Of a stretch of 64,000 nt of DNA, positions 54,185 through 64,000 are shown in pieces. The notes below the pieces were generated by a model. That model did no database searches, was not told the DNA's origin, and saw only the letters and a program-made list of their open reading frames with translations. The first letter of the stretch is position 1. Each line of letters begins with the position of its first letter. Where the stretch lies: NCBI GenBank assembly GCA_011752475.1, contig CP048747.1, positions 124,001-188,000 on the forward strand, read 5' to 3'. This DNA is from Buchnera aphidicola (Microlophium carnosum). GTDB lineage: Bacteria; Pseudomonadota; Gammaproteobacteria; Enterobacterales; Enterobacteriaceae. The translations under genes and the position numbers were made by a program.

Positions 54185-55645
54185 ATGACAATAAATTTAC
54201 AACAATTAACAGCACTACTGCCTTTGTTGATTATAATCTTTACTGCAGCAACAGTTATATTATCTATTTCTTATAATCGAAATCATTTTTTTATTGCTGT
54301 ATTTAGTATCATAGGTTTTATATCTACGCTTTGTTCGCTATATTTATTAACGACAATTGTTCCTGTAGATATCACTTTTTTATTTCATATCGATGGTTAT
54401 TCTATTTTATATATCGGAATGATAGTAATTTCTAGTATTTGTGCATGTATTTTTGCATACCCATGGTTATTAAAATATCCATTTAATAAAGAAGAATTTT
54501 ATTTATTGATAATAATTTCTAGTTTAGGGGCTATTGCATTAATTATATCTAATCATATGGCATCATTTTTTATTAATATCGAACTAATATCTTTACCAAT
54601 TTTTGGTTTAATTGCATATTGTAATTTTCAAAAATATTCTTTAGAAGCTTCATTTAAATATATTATTTTATCTGGTGTTTCATCTAGTTTTTTATTGCTT
54701 GGAATTGCATGGATTTACTCTATTTCTGGGAGTCTTGATTTTTTATCCATACATAAAACGTTGGATATTACTTCTATCGATGAAAAATTAGTACTCTTAT
54801 TTGGAATTAGTATGGTGCTTTTATCATTGTTTTTTAAATTATCCATGGCACCATTTCATTTATGGACTCCTGATGTTTATCAAGGAACACCTACATCAGT
54901 ATTATCTTTTTTTTCAACTGCCAGTAAAATTGCTATTTTTGGTGTATTGTTGCGTTTTTTATCGTATATTTCTCATTCAGAGAATGAAACATTATATTTT
55001 ATATTATTATTAATTACCATTTTTTCTATATTAATTGGTAATTTAATGGCTCTTTTTCAAGAAAATATTAAAAGATTTTTTGGATATACGTCAATATCTC
55101 AATTTGGATATCTTTTAATAATATTATTTGCATCACAGAAGAACTATTTATTTTCTCTAGAAGCTAGCGCAATATATTTATGTAGTTATTTGTTTAGTAA
55201 TATAGCTTGTTTTGGTATTATTAATTTAATATCAAATTCACATAAAAAAAATAATTCTGATTTAATATGTTCATATCATGGATTATTTTGGTCACAACCA
55301 CTCTTATCTAGTGTATTTACTTTAGTACTTCTTTCTTTAGCAGGTATTCCAATGACTTTAGGATTTATTGGAAAATTTTATATACTATCTATTATTATCA
55401 AAGAACATTTATGGATAATGGGATTTGCTTTTATTATTGGAACTATATTAGGTCTGTATTGCTATTTAAGAATAATTTTAAATTTATATTCAAACCCATC
55501 AAAATTATTAAGAAGAGATTGGAATGTATCTAAGAATTGGTTTTATACTCCTTCTGGCATAGTAATCTGTATTGCAGGAATTATATTGTTAATATTAGGA
55601 ATATATCCAAATCCATTGATCAGTTTAGTTAAATTAACTGTGTAA
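54185..55645 (+). CDS. nuoN: NADH-quinone oxidoreductase subunit N
   Basis: Third antiporter-like pump subunit. 486 residues (E. coli 485). Conserved NIELISLPIFGLIAY, FKLSMAPFHLWTPDVYQG and LSLAGIPMTLGFIGKFY. Last nuo gene, 6 bp after nuoM. No terminator is visible after it, so alx may be read from the same transcript. Confidence 0.98.
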   Translation: MTINLQQLTALLPLLIIIFTAATVILSISYNRNHFFIAVFSIIGFISTLCSLYLLTTIVPVDITFLFHIDGYSILYIGMIVISSICACIFAYPWLLKYPFNKEEFYLLIIISSLGAIALIISNHMASFFINIELISLPIFGLIAYCNFQKYSLEASFKYIILSGVSSSFLLLGIAWIYSISGSLDFLSIHKTLDITSIDEKLVLLFGISMVLLSLFFKLSMAPFHLWTPDVYQGTPTSVLSFFSTASKIAIFGVLLRFLSYISHSENETLYFILLLITIFSILIGNLMALFQENIKRFFGYTSISQFGYLLIILFASQKNYLFSLEASAIYLCSYLFSNIACFGIINLISNSHKKNNSDLICSYHGLFWSQPLLSSVFTLVLLSLAGIPMTLGFIGKFYILSIIIKEHLWIMGFAFIIGTILGLYCYLRIILNLYSNPSKLLRRDWNVSKNWFYTPSGIVICIAGIILLILGIYPNPLISLVKLTV

Positions 55646-55710
55646 TATTATTTTTTAAAATATATATATTATATTATGAAAAATTTTTATTAATACAAAA
55701 GGTATATTTA

Positions 55711-56664
55711 GTGAATAATTTTTTTTATATGCCACTATTATGGAGTATTTTTTTTTTCTTAGTTTTGGTGATATTTATAATAGAAAATTATATTTACAAG
55801 AAAAAAGAAATCAAAAAACAATGTTTAAAAAATTTTTGTATTCATGATTTTTATTGGTTTTTTTTATCTTTATTATTTTTTTTAATTTTTTGGTATGTAG
55901 TTTTTAAAAATGAAGGAAGTGATATTGCTAACACAAAAATTACATTATTTTCTACTGGATACTTATTAGAGATATTACTTTCAATAGATAATGTTTTTGT
56001 ATGGTTTCTTATTTTTCAGTCTTTTAAAATACCAATAAGTTTTCAAAAAAAAGTATTATCTTATGGTATATGGGGTGCTGTAGTATTCCGTTCTATAATG
56101 ATTTTTTATGGCAAGATATTCTTTTCTAAATGGCATTGGTTATTATGTTTATTTGGTTTTTTCTTTCTATTAACGAGTTTAAAATTTATTTTTTTTTCAA
56201 ATAAAACCAATTTAAATAAAAAAAATATTAAAATATCTTGGATTTATAATATTTGCAGAGTTAGTAAAGATATTAATAGTGAAAAATTTTTCATGATTAT
56301 AAATAATAAATTTTTTATTACGCCTTTATTTGTGTCTTTGATTACAATAGAGTTAAGTGATATTGCATTTTCAGTAGATAGTATTCCTGCTATTTTTTCT
56401 ATAACTAATGATTTTTTTATTGTATTTTCTTCGAATATTTTTTCTATATTAGGTCTAAGGTCCATGTATTTTTTTGTATCTATTATTATAGAAAAAAATT
56501 CTATAATTAAATACGGACTATCAGTGGTTTTAATTTTTATTGGATTAAAAATGATATTTGAACATTTTTTTGTTATTCCAGCATTTATTACTTTTTTTAT
56601 AATATTAATTATTATAATAATAACGTTTATTATTAATAGCGTTTTAAACTATAAAAAATATTAA
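55711..56664 (+). CDS. alx: Alx/TerC-family membrane protein (GTG start)
   Basis: Integral membrane protein of the TerC family; E. coli Alx exports manganese. 317 residues (E. coli 321), about nine hydrophobic helices. Family motifs: LLEILLSIDNVFVW and ELSDIAFSVDSIPAIF with their membrane aspartates, and NIFSILGLRSMYFF. Start is GTG with AAGG eight bases before; an ATG seven codons in is the alternative. The 65 bp before it has no room or fold for the pH/manganese riboswitch that precedes alx in E. coli. Confidence 0.93.
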   Translation: MNNFFYMPLLWSIFFFLVLVIFIIENYIYKKKEIKKQCLKNFCIHDFYWFFLSLLFFLIFWYVVFKNEGSDIANTKITLFSTGYLLEILLSIDNVFVWFLIFQSFKIPISFQKKVLSYGIWGAVVFRSIMIFYGKIFFSKWHWLLCLFGFFFLLTSLKFIFFSNKTNLNKKNIKISWIYNICRVSKDINSEKFFMIINNKFFITPLFVSLITIELSDIAFSVDSIPAIFSITNDFFIVFSSNIFSILGLRSMYFFVSIIIEKNSIIKYGLSVVLIFIGLKMIFEHFFVIPAFITFFIILIIIIITFIINSVLNYKKY

Positions 56665-56882
56665 TATATTTTTTTATAAAAAAATATTGTAATGCATATA
56701 AAAATTGATTGTGTTATTGTTTAGAAAAAATTTTAAACAGTAAAAAATTATGAGAAAAAATAAATTTTAAAATTTTTAGAATATGTAAAATATTTACATG
56801 TTTATTCATATCTTTTATAAAATTAATATTTTCGTATTAAAAATTTTAAATATTACTTCATCTAAAAAACAACAAGAATAAA

Positions 56883-58124
56883 ATGCTTAATAAAAATTAT
56901 TCTTTATCTATGTGGCTTAAATATTTAGAGAACTTAGATAAAAAAACAATATATAATCTTATTGAATTGAAATTGCTTGCAAAAAAGTTAGATTTACTAC
57001 ATGTACAAGCTTTTATTTTTACTGTTGCAGGAACTAATGGAAAAGGAACAACTTGTGCGATGTTAGAAAGACTGCTATTGAATTCAGGTTATCGAGTAGG
57101 ACTATATACTTCTCCTCATCTTGTAAATTTTTTAGAAAGAGTTCGAATTAATGGATACTTTCTTACTGAAGCAGATCATGTTTCTTCCTTTCAGAATGTA
57201 GAATCAGTAAGAAATTGTACTCTATTAACTTATTTCGAATTTATTACACTTTCTGCATTAAGTTTATTTAAAAAATATACATTAGATATTATTATATTAG
57301 AAGTAGGTTTAGGAGGAAGGTTAGATGCTACTAATATTGTAGATTCTAATATATCTATTATAACTAATATAGGAATAGATCATACTGCTTTATTGGGAAT
57401 AGATCGTGAAAGTATCGCACGTGAAAAATCTGGAATTTTTAGAAAAAATAAAATTTCTGTTATTGGAGAGACCAATATTCCTAAATCGATGTATCAAGTA
57501 GCTAAAGATAAAAAAACAATATTAAAAATCATTAATATAGATTGGTCATGGAAAAAAAAAAATAATTATTGGAATTTTATTCATTCTAATATTCAGCTAT
57601 ACAATTTACCTATTACTCATATACCATTATCAAATACAGCTATTGCATTAGCCGCTTTATATTATTCAGGTTTTGAAATGAATGAAAAAATTATAAGAAA
57701 ATCTATTGCTAACGTTCAGTTATCAGGTAGATTTCAAATAATTTCTACTTTTCCTTATATTATTGTTGACGTAGCTCATAATCCTGATGCCGCTAAGTAT
57801 TTATCTAAAAAAATAGATGAAATGAGTATAAAAGGAAAAATATACGCGGTAGTAGGAGTATTAAATGATAAAGATATTTCAGGAATAATCAATCCGTTAA
57901 GAAATAAAATTCATTACTGGTTTGCTGCTCCTTTAAAAACAATACGGACTGCTACTAAAAGTCAATTAAAAAATATTTTTATTATGCATAATACATCTGT
58001 TTTAAGCAGTATTAATGAAGCTTATAAACAAGCTTTTACATTATCAAAAAAACAAGATGCTATTATAATATTTGGTTCTTTTCTAACTGTTTCCGAGTTT
58101 CTTTCTTTAAAAATAAAAATGTAA
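56883..58124 (+). CDS. folC: Folylpolyglutamate/dihydrofolate synthase
   Basis: Makes dihydrofolate and adds glutamate tails. 413 residues (E. coli 422). ATP loop VAGTNGKGTTCAML near residue 50, LEVGLGGRLDATN, GIDHTALLG and DVAHNPDAAKYL follow the Mur-ligase fold order. A 218 bp A+T-rich gap without visible gene precedes it. cvpA follows; dedD between them in E. coli is lost. Confidence 0.97.
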   Translation: MLNKNYSLSMWLKYLENLDKKTIYNLIELKLLAKKLDLLHVQAFIFTVAGTNGKGTTCAMLERLLLNSGYRVGLYTSPHLVNFLERVRINGYFLTEADHVSSFQNVESVRNCTLLTYFEFITLSALSLFKKYTLDIIILEVGLGGRLDATNIVDSNISIITNIGIDHTALLGIDRESIAREKSGIFRKNKISVIGETNIPKSMYQVAKDKKTILKIINIDWSWKKKNNYWNFIHSNIQLYNLPITHIPLSNTAIALAALYYSGFEMNEKIIRKSIANVQLSGRFQIISTFPYIIVDVAHNPDAAKYLSKKIDEMSIKGKIYAVVGVLNDKDISGIINPLRNKIHYWFAAPLKTIRTATKSQLKNIFIMHNTSVLSSINEAYKQAFTLSKKQDAIIIFGSFLTVSEFLSLKIKM

Positions 58125-58161
58125 TACAATAAATAAAAAAAATATAATTTTGGAAAAATCA

Positions 58162-58628
58162 ATGTTTCTATTAGATTATATTATTATTTTCACTATTGTT
58201 ATTTCAGTTTTTTTTGGTTTTTTACGCGGTTTTTATCAAGAAATAGTTTCTGTCTGTTTTTGGTTTTTTAATTTTTATTTTTTTAATAAATACGACTATT
58301 TTAGTTCTTTTTTTACAAATGCAATTCAAAATTTTTTTTTAAAAGATAAAATTTTGATGCTAGTTATGTTTATTTTTTTTTTATTATAAAAAATATTTTA
58401 AATTTTTTTATGAAAAAAATTATTAAACAAATTAAATTTTCTTATTATAATATTGTTTTAGGAGGTTTATTTGGAATTTTACGGAGTATATTACTAGTCT
58501 TTTTATTTCTTTTTATTTTTAGTTATTTTGATCAGAATGGTTATAATTATTATATAAATCATTCGATGATAATCTCTATTATTTTAAAATATAAACAATA
58601 TTTTTTATTATTATTGAATGTATTTTAA
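58162..58628 (+). pseudogene. cvpA: cvpA, split by a frameshift in a T10 run (possibly still expressed)
   Basis: CvpA is an inner-membrane protein (E. coli 162 residues) needed for colicin V production and envelope functions. The first frame, from ATG 58162 (MFLLDYIIIFT, compare MVWIDYAIIA), has FGFLRGFYQE and ends at TAA 58387. The second frame carries the rest: IIKNILNFFMKK and NIVLGGLFGILRSILLVFLF, matching VLGVCFGALRGVLIVAAILF, to the stop at 58626-58628. They join at ten Ts (58373-58382); one extra T would give a single 155-residue protein. An ATG at 58410 would give only a 72-residue C-terminal piece. Confidence 0.85.
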
Positions 58629-58631
58629 AAA

Positions 58632-58677
58632 CTAAGCACATTATTCATATTAGTATAAAAAATTATAGTGTGCTTAG
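58632..58677 (-). terminator. Terminator of prs (and possibly cvpA)
   Basis: Nine-base arms CTAAGCACA (58632-58640) and TGTGCTTAG (58669-58677) with a longer A+T loop. On the minus strand the stem is followed by TTTTTAAAATA, fitting the end of the prs transcript. Confidence 0.7.
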
Positions 58678-58702
58678 AATTACAGATATTGTAATAAAAT
58701 AT

Positions 58703-59668
<966 letters not shown>

Positions 59669-59734
59669 TTAATTAGTAATGTTTTATATATTTAATTATA
59701 ATATGTTTTATTATGAATATTTTAATGAATAAAT

Positions 59735-60607
59735 TTATATACAAATACTTTTTTTCGAAAAAATTCTATGCAATGGTGAAATGTTAACACTTTTTGCTAT
59801 AAACCCTTGCATATTTTTAGGTAATAAAGAAAAAATTTTTTGTGCGGATTTCTTATTATGAAATTCAGAGAAAACACAGGAACCTGTACCAGTCATTCGT
59901 GAAGGTGCGTACGCAGATAACATTGAAATTAATGTTTTTATTTTAATAAATTTTTTTTTTGCTATATTTTCAAAGTCATTGCTAAAAGGTAGTTCTAATA
60001 ATGTTTTCAGCGATTTTTTAGGAGTATTGTTCATTAAAAATGGACTAGAAAACATATTTTTTGTTGAAATATTAATATAAGGATAGACAACCAGATACCA
60101 TTTTTCTTGCTGTATAACAGGATGTAATATATCTCCGATTCCTTCAATAATTGCAGTTTTTCCTATAATGAAACCAGGTACATCAGAACCTATTTCAAGA
60201 CCTAATGAAGCTAGTTCTTTTAACGTATATTCTGTATTCCATAATTTGTTTAAAACTATTAAAGTCGTTGCAGCATTAGAAGAACCTCCACCCAATCCGC
60301 TTCCTATAGGTATTTTCTTTTTTAAAAGTATTTTTGCTCCGTAATTAAGATTAGATAGTTTATTATCAAACAGTGCTTTCCTTTTTAACAATTTAGCGGC
60401 AATAATAATACTATTTTTTGCATTTTGAAGATTTTTTTTTTCAGTAAATAATTGAATACTACCTGTTTTATTAGGAATTATTTTTAATTCATCACCATAA
60501 TTAAGAAATTGAAATAATGTTTGTATATTATGATATCCATCTTTACGTATACTTGTTACATATAAAAATAGATTAATTTTTGCAGGAGACAGACATGTAT
60601 AAATCAT
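59735..60607 (-). CDS. ispE: 4-diphosphocytidyl-2-C-methyl-D-erythritol kinase
   Basis: MEP isoprenoid pathway GHMP kinase. 290 residues (E. coli 283). SPAKINLFLYV at the N-terminus, ATP loop PIGSGLGGGSSNAATTL, EIGSDVPGFI, and MTGTGSCVFSEF near the C-terminus. Together with ispH in this window it shows the MEP route is kept. Confidence 0.97.
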   Translation of the reverse strand: MIYTCLSPAKINLFLYVTSIRKDGYHNIQTLFQFLNYGDELKIIPNKTGSIQLFTEKKNLQNAKNSIIIAAKLLKRKALFDNKLSNLNYGAKILLKKKIPIGSGLGGGSSNAATTLIVLNKLWNTEYTLKELASLGLEIGSDVPGFIIGKTAIIEGIGDILHPVIQQEKWYLVVYPYINISTKNMFSSPFLMNNTPKKSLKTLLELPFSNDFENIAKKKFIKIKTLISMLSAYAPSRMTGTGSCVFSEFHNKKSAQKIFSLLPKNMQGFIAKSVNISPLHRIFSKKSICI

Positions 60608-60839
60608 TTTTAAGTGTCATTTATTTTTTTAAAATATTTTTTATATTAGTTTTTATTAAAATTACAATGAAAACATGTAAAATAGTATAATCATTACAGT
60701 ATAGATATTTTAATTTTCATAGTTTTTAAAAACTATTAAACAAAAAAATATTTTTTATGTTTTTAATTGTATTAATAATACATTGTTTAATATTAATTAA
60801 AAATTATTTTTAAAAGATGCTAATTAATAGAAGGATTTC
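60608..60839. other. Divergent region between ispE and prfA
   Basis: 232 bp, A+T rich, no gene seen. In E. coli lolB and hemA lie here between ispE and prfA; no trace of either is recognisable. It should carry two divergent promoters. Confidence 0.45.
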
Positions 60840-61925
60840 ATGAATAGTTCCATTTTAAACAAATTAAAATCTTTACGAAATCGTTATCAAGAAGTTGAAG
60901 TGATGCTTACTCAGAAAAATATCATTTCAGATCGAGAACATTTAAAAAGTTTATCTAAAGAATATTTAAAACTTTCTAAAATTATAAAATATTTTATTCA
61001 ATGGGAACAATTAGAAGTTGATATTAAAAATAATGATATTTTGTTAAATGATATCGAAATGCAAAAGATGGCTGAGGAAGAATTATCTTTTTTAAGTAAT
61101 AAAAAAGAAATATTAGAAAAAAAAATTAATCAATTATTATTACCTGAAGATCCTAATGATAAACATAGTTGTTTTATTGAAATTAGGTCGGCAACAGGTG
61201 GAGATGAATCTTCTATTTTTGCTGGTGAATTATTTAGAATGTATCTGCGATACGCTGAATACTGTTCATGGACAGTAGAAATAATGAATGCTAGTGAAAG
61301 CGAAAAAGGAGGATTCAAGGAAATAATTTTAAAAATTACAGGGAAAGGCGCATGTGGTCGATTAAAATTTGAATCAGGTGGTCATCGTGTGCAAAGAGTA
61401 CCAGAAACAGAATCACAAGGAAGAATTCATACGTCTACTTGTACTGTTGCTGTTATGCCTGTAACTCCTAAAGCTGAAAAAGAAGCAATTAATTCTTCTG
61501 ATTTGAAAATTGATACTTTTCGTTCTTCTGGTGCAGGAGGGCAACACGTTAATACTACTGATTCTGCTATTAGAATCACTCATATACCTACTGGTCATGT
61601 AGTAGAATGTCAAGATGAACGCTCACAACATAAAAATAAAGCAAAAGCTTTATCTATTTTATCAGCACGTATTTATGCTGCTAAATTAGAAAAAGATCAT
61701 CAAGAAAATTCTTCTATGAGAAGAATTTTATTAGGAACCGGCGAACGATCAGATAGAAATAGGACATATAATTTTCCACAAAATAGAATTACAGATCATA
61801 GAATTAATCTTACTATCTATAAATTAGATGAAGTATTACAAGGAAAATTAAATTGGCTTATTGATCCAATAATTCAAGAATATCAAGCAGATATACTGTC
61901 TTCTCTATCTCAATCAGAACTATGA
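60840..61925 (+). CDS. prfA: Peptide chain release factor 1
   Basis: Ends translation at UAA and UAG. 361 residues (E. coli 360). The catalytic GGQ is in [16 protein letters not shown]. The anticodon tripeptide position reads PET ([10 protein letters not shown]) instead of PAT, still within the RF1 PxT pattern. AAGGA lies before the ATG. Overlaps prmC by 4 bases (ATGA), linking RF1 with the enzyme that methylates its GGQ glutamine. Confidence 0.98.
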   Translation: MNSSILNKLKSLRNRYQEVEVMLTQKNIISDREHLKSLSKEYLKLSKIIKYFIQWEQLEVDIKNNDILLNDIEMQKMAEEELSFLSNKKEILEKKINQLLLPEDPNDKHSCFIEIRSATGGDESSIFAGELFRMYLRYAEYCSWTVEIMNASESEKGGFKEIILKITGKGACGRLKFESGGHRVQRVPETESQGRIHTSTCTVAVMPVTPKAEKEAINSSDLKIDTFRSSGAGGQHVNTTDSAIRITHIPTGHVVECQDERSQHKNKAKALSILSARIYAAKLEKDHQENSSMRRILLGTGERSDRNRTYNFPQNRITDHRINLTIYKLDEVLQGKLNWLIDPIIQEYQADILSSLSQSEL

Positions 61926-62755
61926 ATATTAAAAAATGGATACAAGAATCTATTAAAAAATTATCTGATGTCGATAACCCTAAAAATGAAGCAGAATTTT
62001 TATTAAGTTATGTTTCAAAACGTACACGTAGTTTTATTATTAGTTCTGATAATATTGAATTGACTCAAAAAGAATACGAATATCTAGAGTATTTAATTTA
62101 TCGTAGATCTTTAGGGGAGCCTATAGCTTACATAATAAAAGAAAAAGAATTTTGGTCTTTGTCTTTATGTGTTTCATATGATACTCTTATTCCGAGACCT
62201 GATACAGAAATTTTAGTAGAACAAGTATTATCTAAAATTGACAGTCATTCTATTTCAATTCTTGATTTAGGAACTGGATGTGGAGCTATTTCTCTAGCTT
62301 TAGCTAGTATCTGTTCTCATTGGAATATTATTGGCATTGATAAATCAGAAAAAGCACTTACAATAGCTCGAATTAATGCAAATAAGTTAAATATTAAAAA
62401 CGTTACTTTTTTTTATAGTAATTGGTTTTCAAAAATACACCAAAAATTTAATATTATTGTAAGTAATCCGCCATATGTTAGCGAGAAAGAAATAATATTT
62501 TTTAAAAAAGATATTTTTTTTGAACCGTTCGATGCTCTTATATCTGATAATAATGGATTATCAGATATTGCAAATATCATAAAAAAAGCACAAAACTATT
62601 TACTTTGTGGAGGGTGGTTATTAATAGAACATGGATGGAAACAAAAAACAGAAGTACAATATTTATTCAAAAAATATAATTTTTTTGAAATAACATCGTA
62701 TCAAGATTATGGAGGAAATGATCGTGTAACAATTGGAAAAAAATATAATAAATAA
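61922..62755 (+). CDS. prmC: Release factor glutamine methyltransferase PrmC (HemK)
   Basis: Methylates the glutamine of GGQ in release factors. 277 residues as in E. coli. SAM-binding [16 protein letters not shown], catalytic VSNPPYVSE, and the [10 protein letters not shown] stretch. Start inside the prfA stop (ATGA). Confidence 0.97.
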   Translation: MNIKKWIQESIKKLSDVDNPKNEAEFLLSYVSKRTRSFIISSDNIELTQKEYEYLEYLIYRRSLGEPIAYIIKEKEFWSLSLCVSYDTLIPRPDTEILVEQVLSKIDSHSISILDLGTGCGAISLALASICSHWNIIGIDKSEKALTIARINANKLNIKNVTFFYSNWFSKIHQKFNIIVSNPPYVSEKEIIFFKKDIFFEPFDALISDNNGLSDIANIIKKAQNYLLCGGWLLIEHGWKQKTEVQYLFKKYNFFEITSYQDYGGNDRVTIGKKYNK

Positions 62756-62919
62756 AAATTCATAATATTTTATGAAAATCTATCAAAACAAAAAATGTTT
62801 TATTAACAATAATAAAAAAAAATGTTATATTTTAATATAAATTACATTAATTATATAAAAAATTATATCATTTAAATTTCTATTACGAATTTAAAAAAAA
62901 TATTACTATTACTAATAAT

Positions 62920-63729
62920 ATGAAAGCTATTTCGAATATTGATTTTTCTAAATTATCACTTTTTGAATCTATCATTGTTGCTTCTCAAGCTATTCGAGAA
63001 GATTTTCCTACAAATTGTGTTTTATCTGAGTTAAAAAGCAGAATAAAAGAAGCTGAATCTTATATTTCATCTGAAAATGAACCTAATCGACAATTAGAAA
63101 AATTATTAGAATTATTTTATACTCACTGGAATTTTGGTGGTGCGAGTGGTGTTTACAAACTTTCAGATACACTATGGATTGATAGTGTACTGAAAACACA
63201 ACAAGGTACTGCAGTATCTTTGGGCATTCTTTTTTTACACATTGCTCAAGAATTAAAATTACCATTAAATCCTGTTGTTTTCCCTACTCAACTTATTTTA
63301 AGAGCAGATTGGATAAACGAAAAAAAATGGCTTATCAATCCTTTTAATGGAGAGATATTAGATCAACATACATTAGAAGTTTGGTTAAAAGGCAATATTA
63401 GCCCAACAGCAGAATTATATGAAAATGATTTATGCAAATCTGAATCTATTACTGTCATGCGAAAAATGTTAGACACATTAAAATCTGCATTAATGGAAGA
63501 AAAAAAAATGGAGTTAGCATTAAACGTTACTAATTTATTATTACACATTGATCCAAACGATCCATATGAAATTCGTGACAGAGGACTAATATATGCACAA
63601 TTAGAATGCAATCATGTTGCCTTAACAGATTTAATTTATTTTGTAGAACATTGTCCTGAAGATCCAATTAGTGAAATTATTAAGATTCAAATTCACTCTA
63701 TTGAACAAAAAAAAATTATTTTACATTAA
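62920..63729 (+). CDS. sirB1: SirB1/YchA, transglutaminase-like TPR protein
   Basis: Function not established. 269 residues, same as E. coli SirB1. N-terminal transglutaminase-like domain (about 30-165, with TQQGTAVSLGILFLHIAQEL-type region) and a C-terminal TPR-like helical part (about 180-260, LLHIDPNDPYEIRDRGLIYA). Downstream of prmC as in E. coli, with sirB2 lost. Converges with nadE with 7 bp between stop codons. Confidence 0.93.
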   Translation: MKAISNIDFSKLSLFESIIVASQAIREDFPTNCVLSELKSRIKEAESYISSENEPNRQLEKLLELFYTHWNFGGASGVYKLSDTLWIDSVLKTQQGTAVSLGILFLHIAQELKLPLNPVVFPTQLILRADWINEKKWLINPFNGEILDQHTLEVWLKGNISPTAELYENDLCKSESITVMRKMLDTLKSALMEEKKMELALNVTNLLLHIDPNDPYEIRDRGLIYAQLECNHVALTDLIYFVEHCPEDPISEIIKIQIHSIEQKKIILH

Positions 63730-63736
63730 AAATAAT

Positions 63737-64000
63737 TTATTGTGTAATTGGCAAATTACGTTTGTGCAATGTGTTCAAATATAATCTTTCAATAATTTCT
63801 TGACTTTTGAGATCTATTTTCTTTCCTTCTAAGTAAGAATCAATGACGTTGTATGTAATACCCAAAACAGATTCGTCATCTCGTTGTGGATGATCATCTT
63901 CTAAATCTGCCATTGGTTTTTTTAGATATAGATGCTTTGGACAGTGTAATTGTTTTAATAATGATTGAATTTGTCGCTTATTTAATTTGGCAATAGGATT
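63737..64000 (-). CDS. nadE: NAD synthetase, C-terminal part (cut by window end)
   Basis: Ammonia-dependent NAD synthase, last step of NAD synthesis. Only the last 87 codons are inside the window; the frame is open at base 64000. [11 protein letters not shown], the [10 protein letters not shown] stretch and [17 protein letters not shown] align with the C-terminus of E. coli NadE; the C-terminus is a few residues shorter. Confidence 0.94.
   Translation of the reverse strand, partial: NPIAKLNKRQIQSLLKQLHCPKHLYLKKPMADLEDDHPQRDDESVLGITYNVIDSYLEGKKIDLKSQEIIERLYLNTLHKRNLPITQ

Noticed and set aside
55646..55710. Manganese/pH riboswitch before alx, as in E. coli
   Set aside because: Only 65 bases separate nuoN and alx and no G+C-containing stems are visible.
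58410..58628. A separate small membrane protein starting at ATG 58410
   Set aside because: It is the C-terminal half of CvpA in another frame; upstream residues in that frame also match CvpA.
61400..61412. Altered stop-codon recognition in RF1 (PET instead of PAT)
   Set aside because: PxT with a variable middle residue is normal for RF1; no sign of codon reassignment, and all three stop codons are used normally here.

Overview
The window is a piece of the chromosome of an aphid primary endosymbiont of the Buchnera aphidicola type. The DNA is strongly A+T rich with many long A and T runs. Nearly every gene is a recognisable shrunken relative of an Escherichia coli gene, blocks of E. coli gene order survive with the intervening genes deleted, and intergenic DNA is decayed. 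I see no mobile element, CRISPR array, tRNA, rRNA, phage gene or paralogous expansion. This assignment is by recall of gene families and gene order, not by a database search.

Layout. (1) 1-6.7 kb: priA (cut by the window edge), tyrS, sufA, ydiK, aroH. (2) 6.9-14 kb: the translation cluster thrS-infC-rpmI-rplT-pheS-pheT-ihfA. (3) 14-16 kb: a gene desert that contains the decayed remains of tgt just before yajC. (4) 16-19 kb: glyQ-glyS on the minus strand, then a 1 kb gap with no recognised content. (5) 20-31.4 kb: nfo, rplY, yabI, surA, rsmA, apaH, folA, carAB, dapB. (6) 31.4-40.3 kb: ribF-ileS-lspA-ispH, rpsT, dnaK-dnaJ with a heat-shock promoter. (7) 40.6-55.6 kb: the complete respiratory complex I operon nuoA-N. 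(8) 55.7-64 kb: alx, folC, cvpA (frameshifted), prs, ispE, prfA, prmC, sirB1 and the end of nadE.

Functions seen are translation, NADH-driven proton pumping, protein folding, nucleotide, folate, isoprenoid and lysine precursors, and entry into aromatic amino acid synthesis, which fits a nutritional symbiont. I found no new multi-gene system. The most interesting signals are losses inside otherwise intact genes. The proofreading sites of two aminoacyl-tRNA synthetases in the same cluster (ThrRS and PheRS beta) have lost the family's key residues while their synthetic sites, and the IleRS editing site, are intact. PriA keeps all eight zinc cysteines but has lost its helicase motifs. Two genes, nuoE and cvpA, are each out of frame by one base at a homopolymer run.

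Conserved control signals stand out against the decay: an AUU start for infC, UUG starts for rpsT and carA, a sigma-32 promoter before dnaK, a strong terminator after aroH, and a possible relic of the phenylalanine attenuator before pheS. Several gene starts were moved from the first possible start codon to the one supported by homology and ribosome binding sites; this is stated in each entry.
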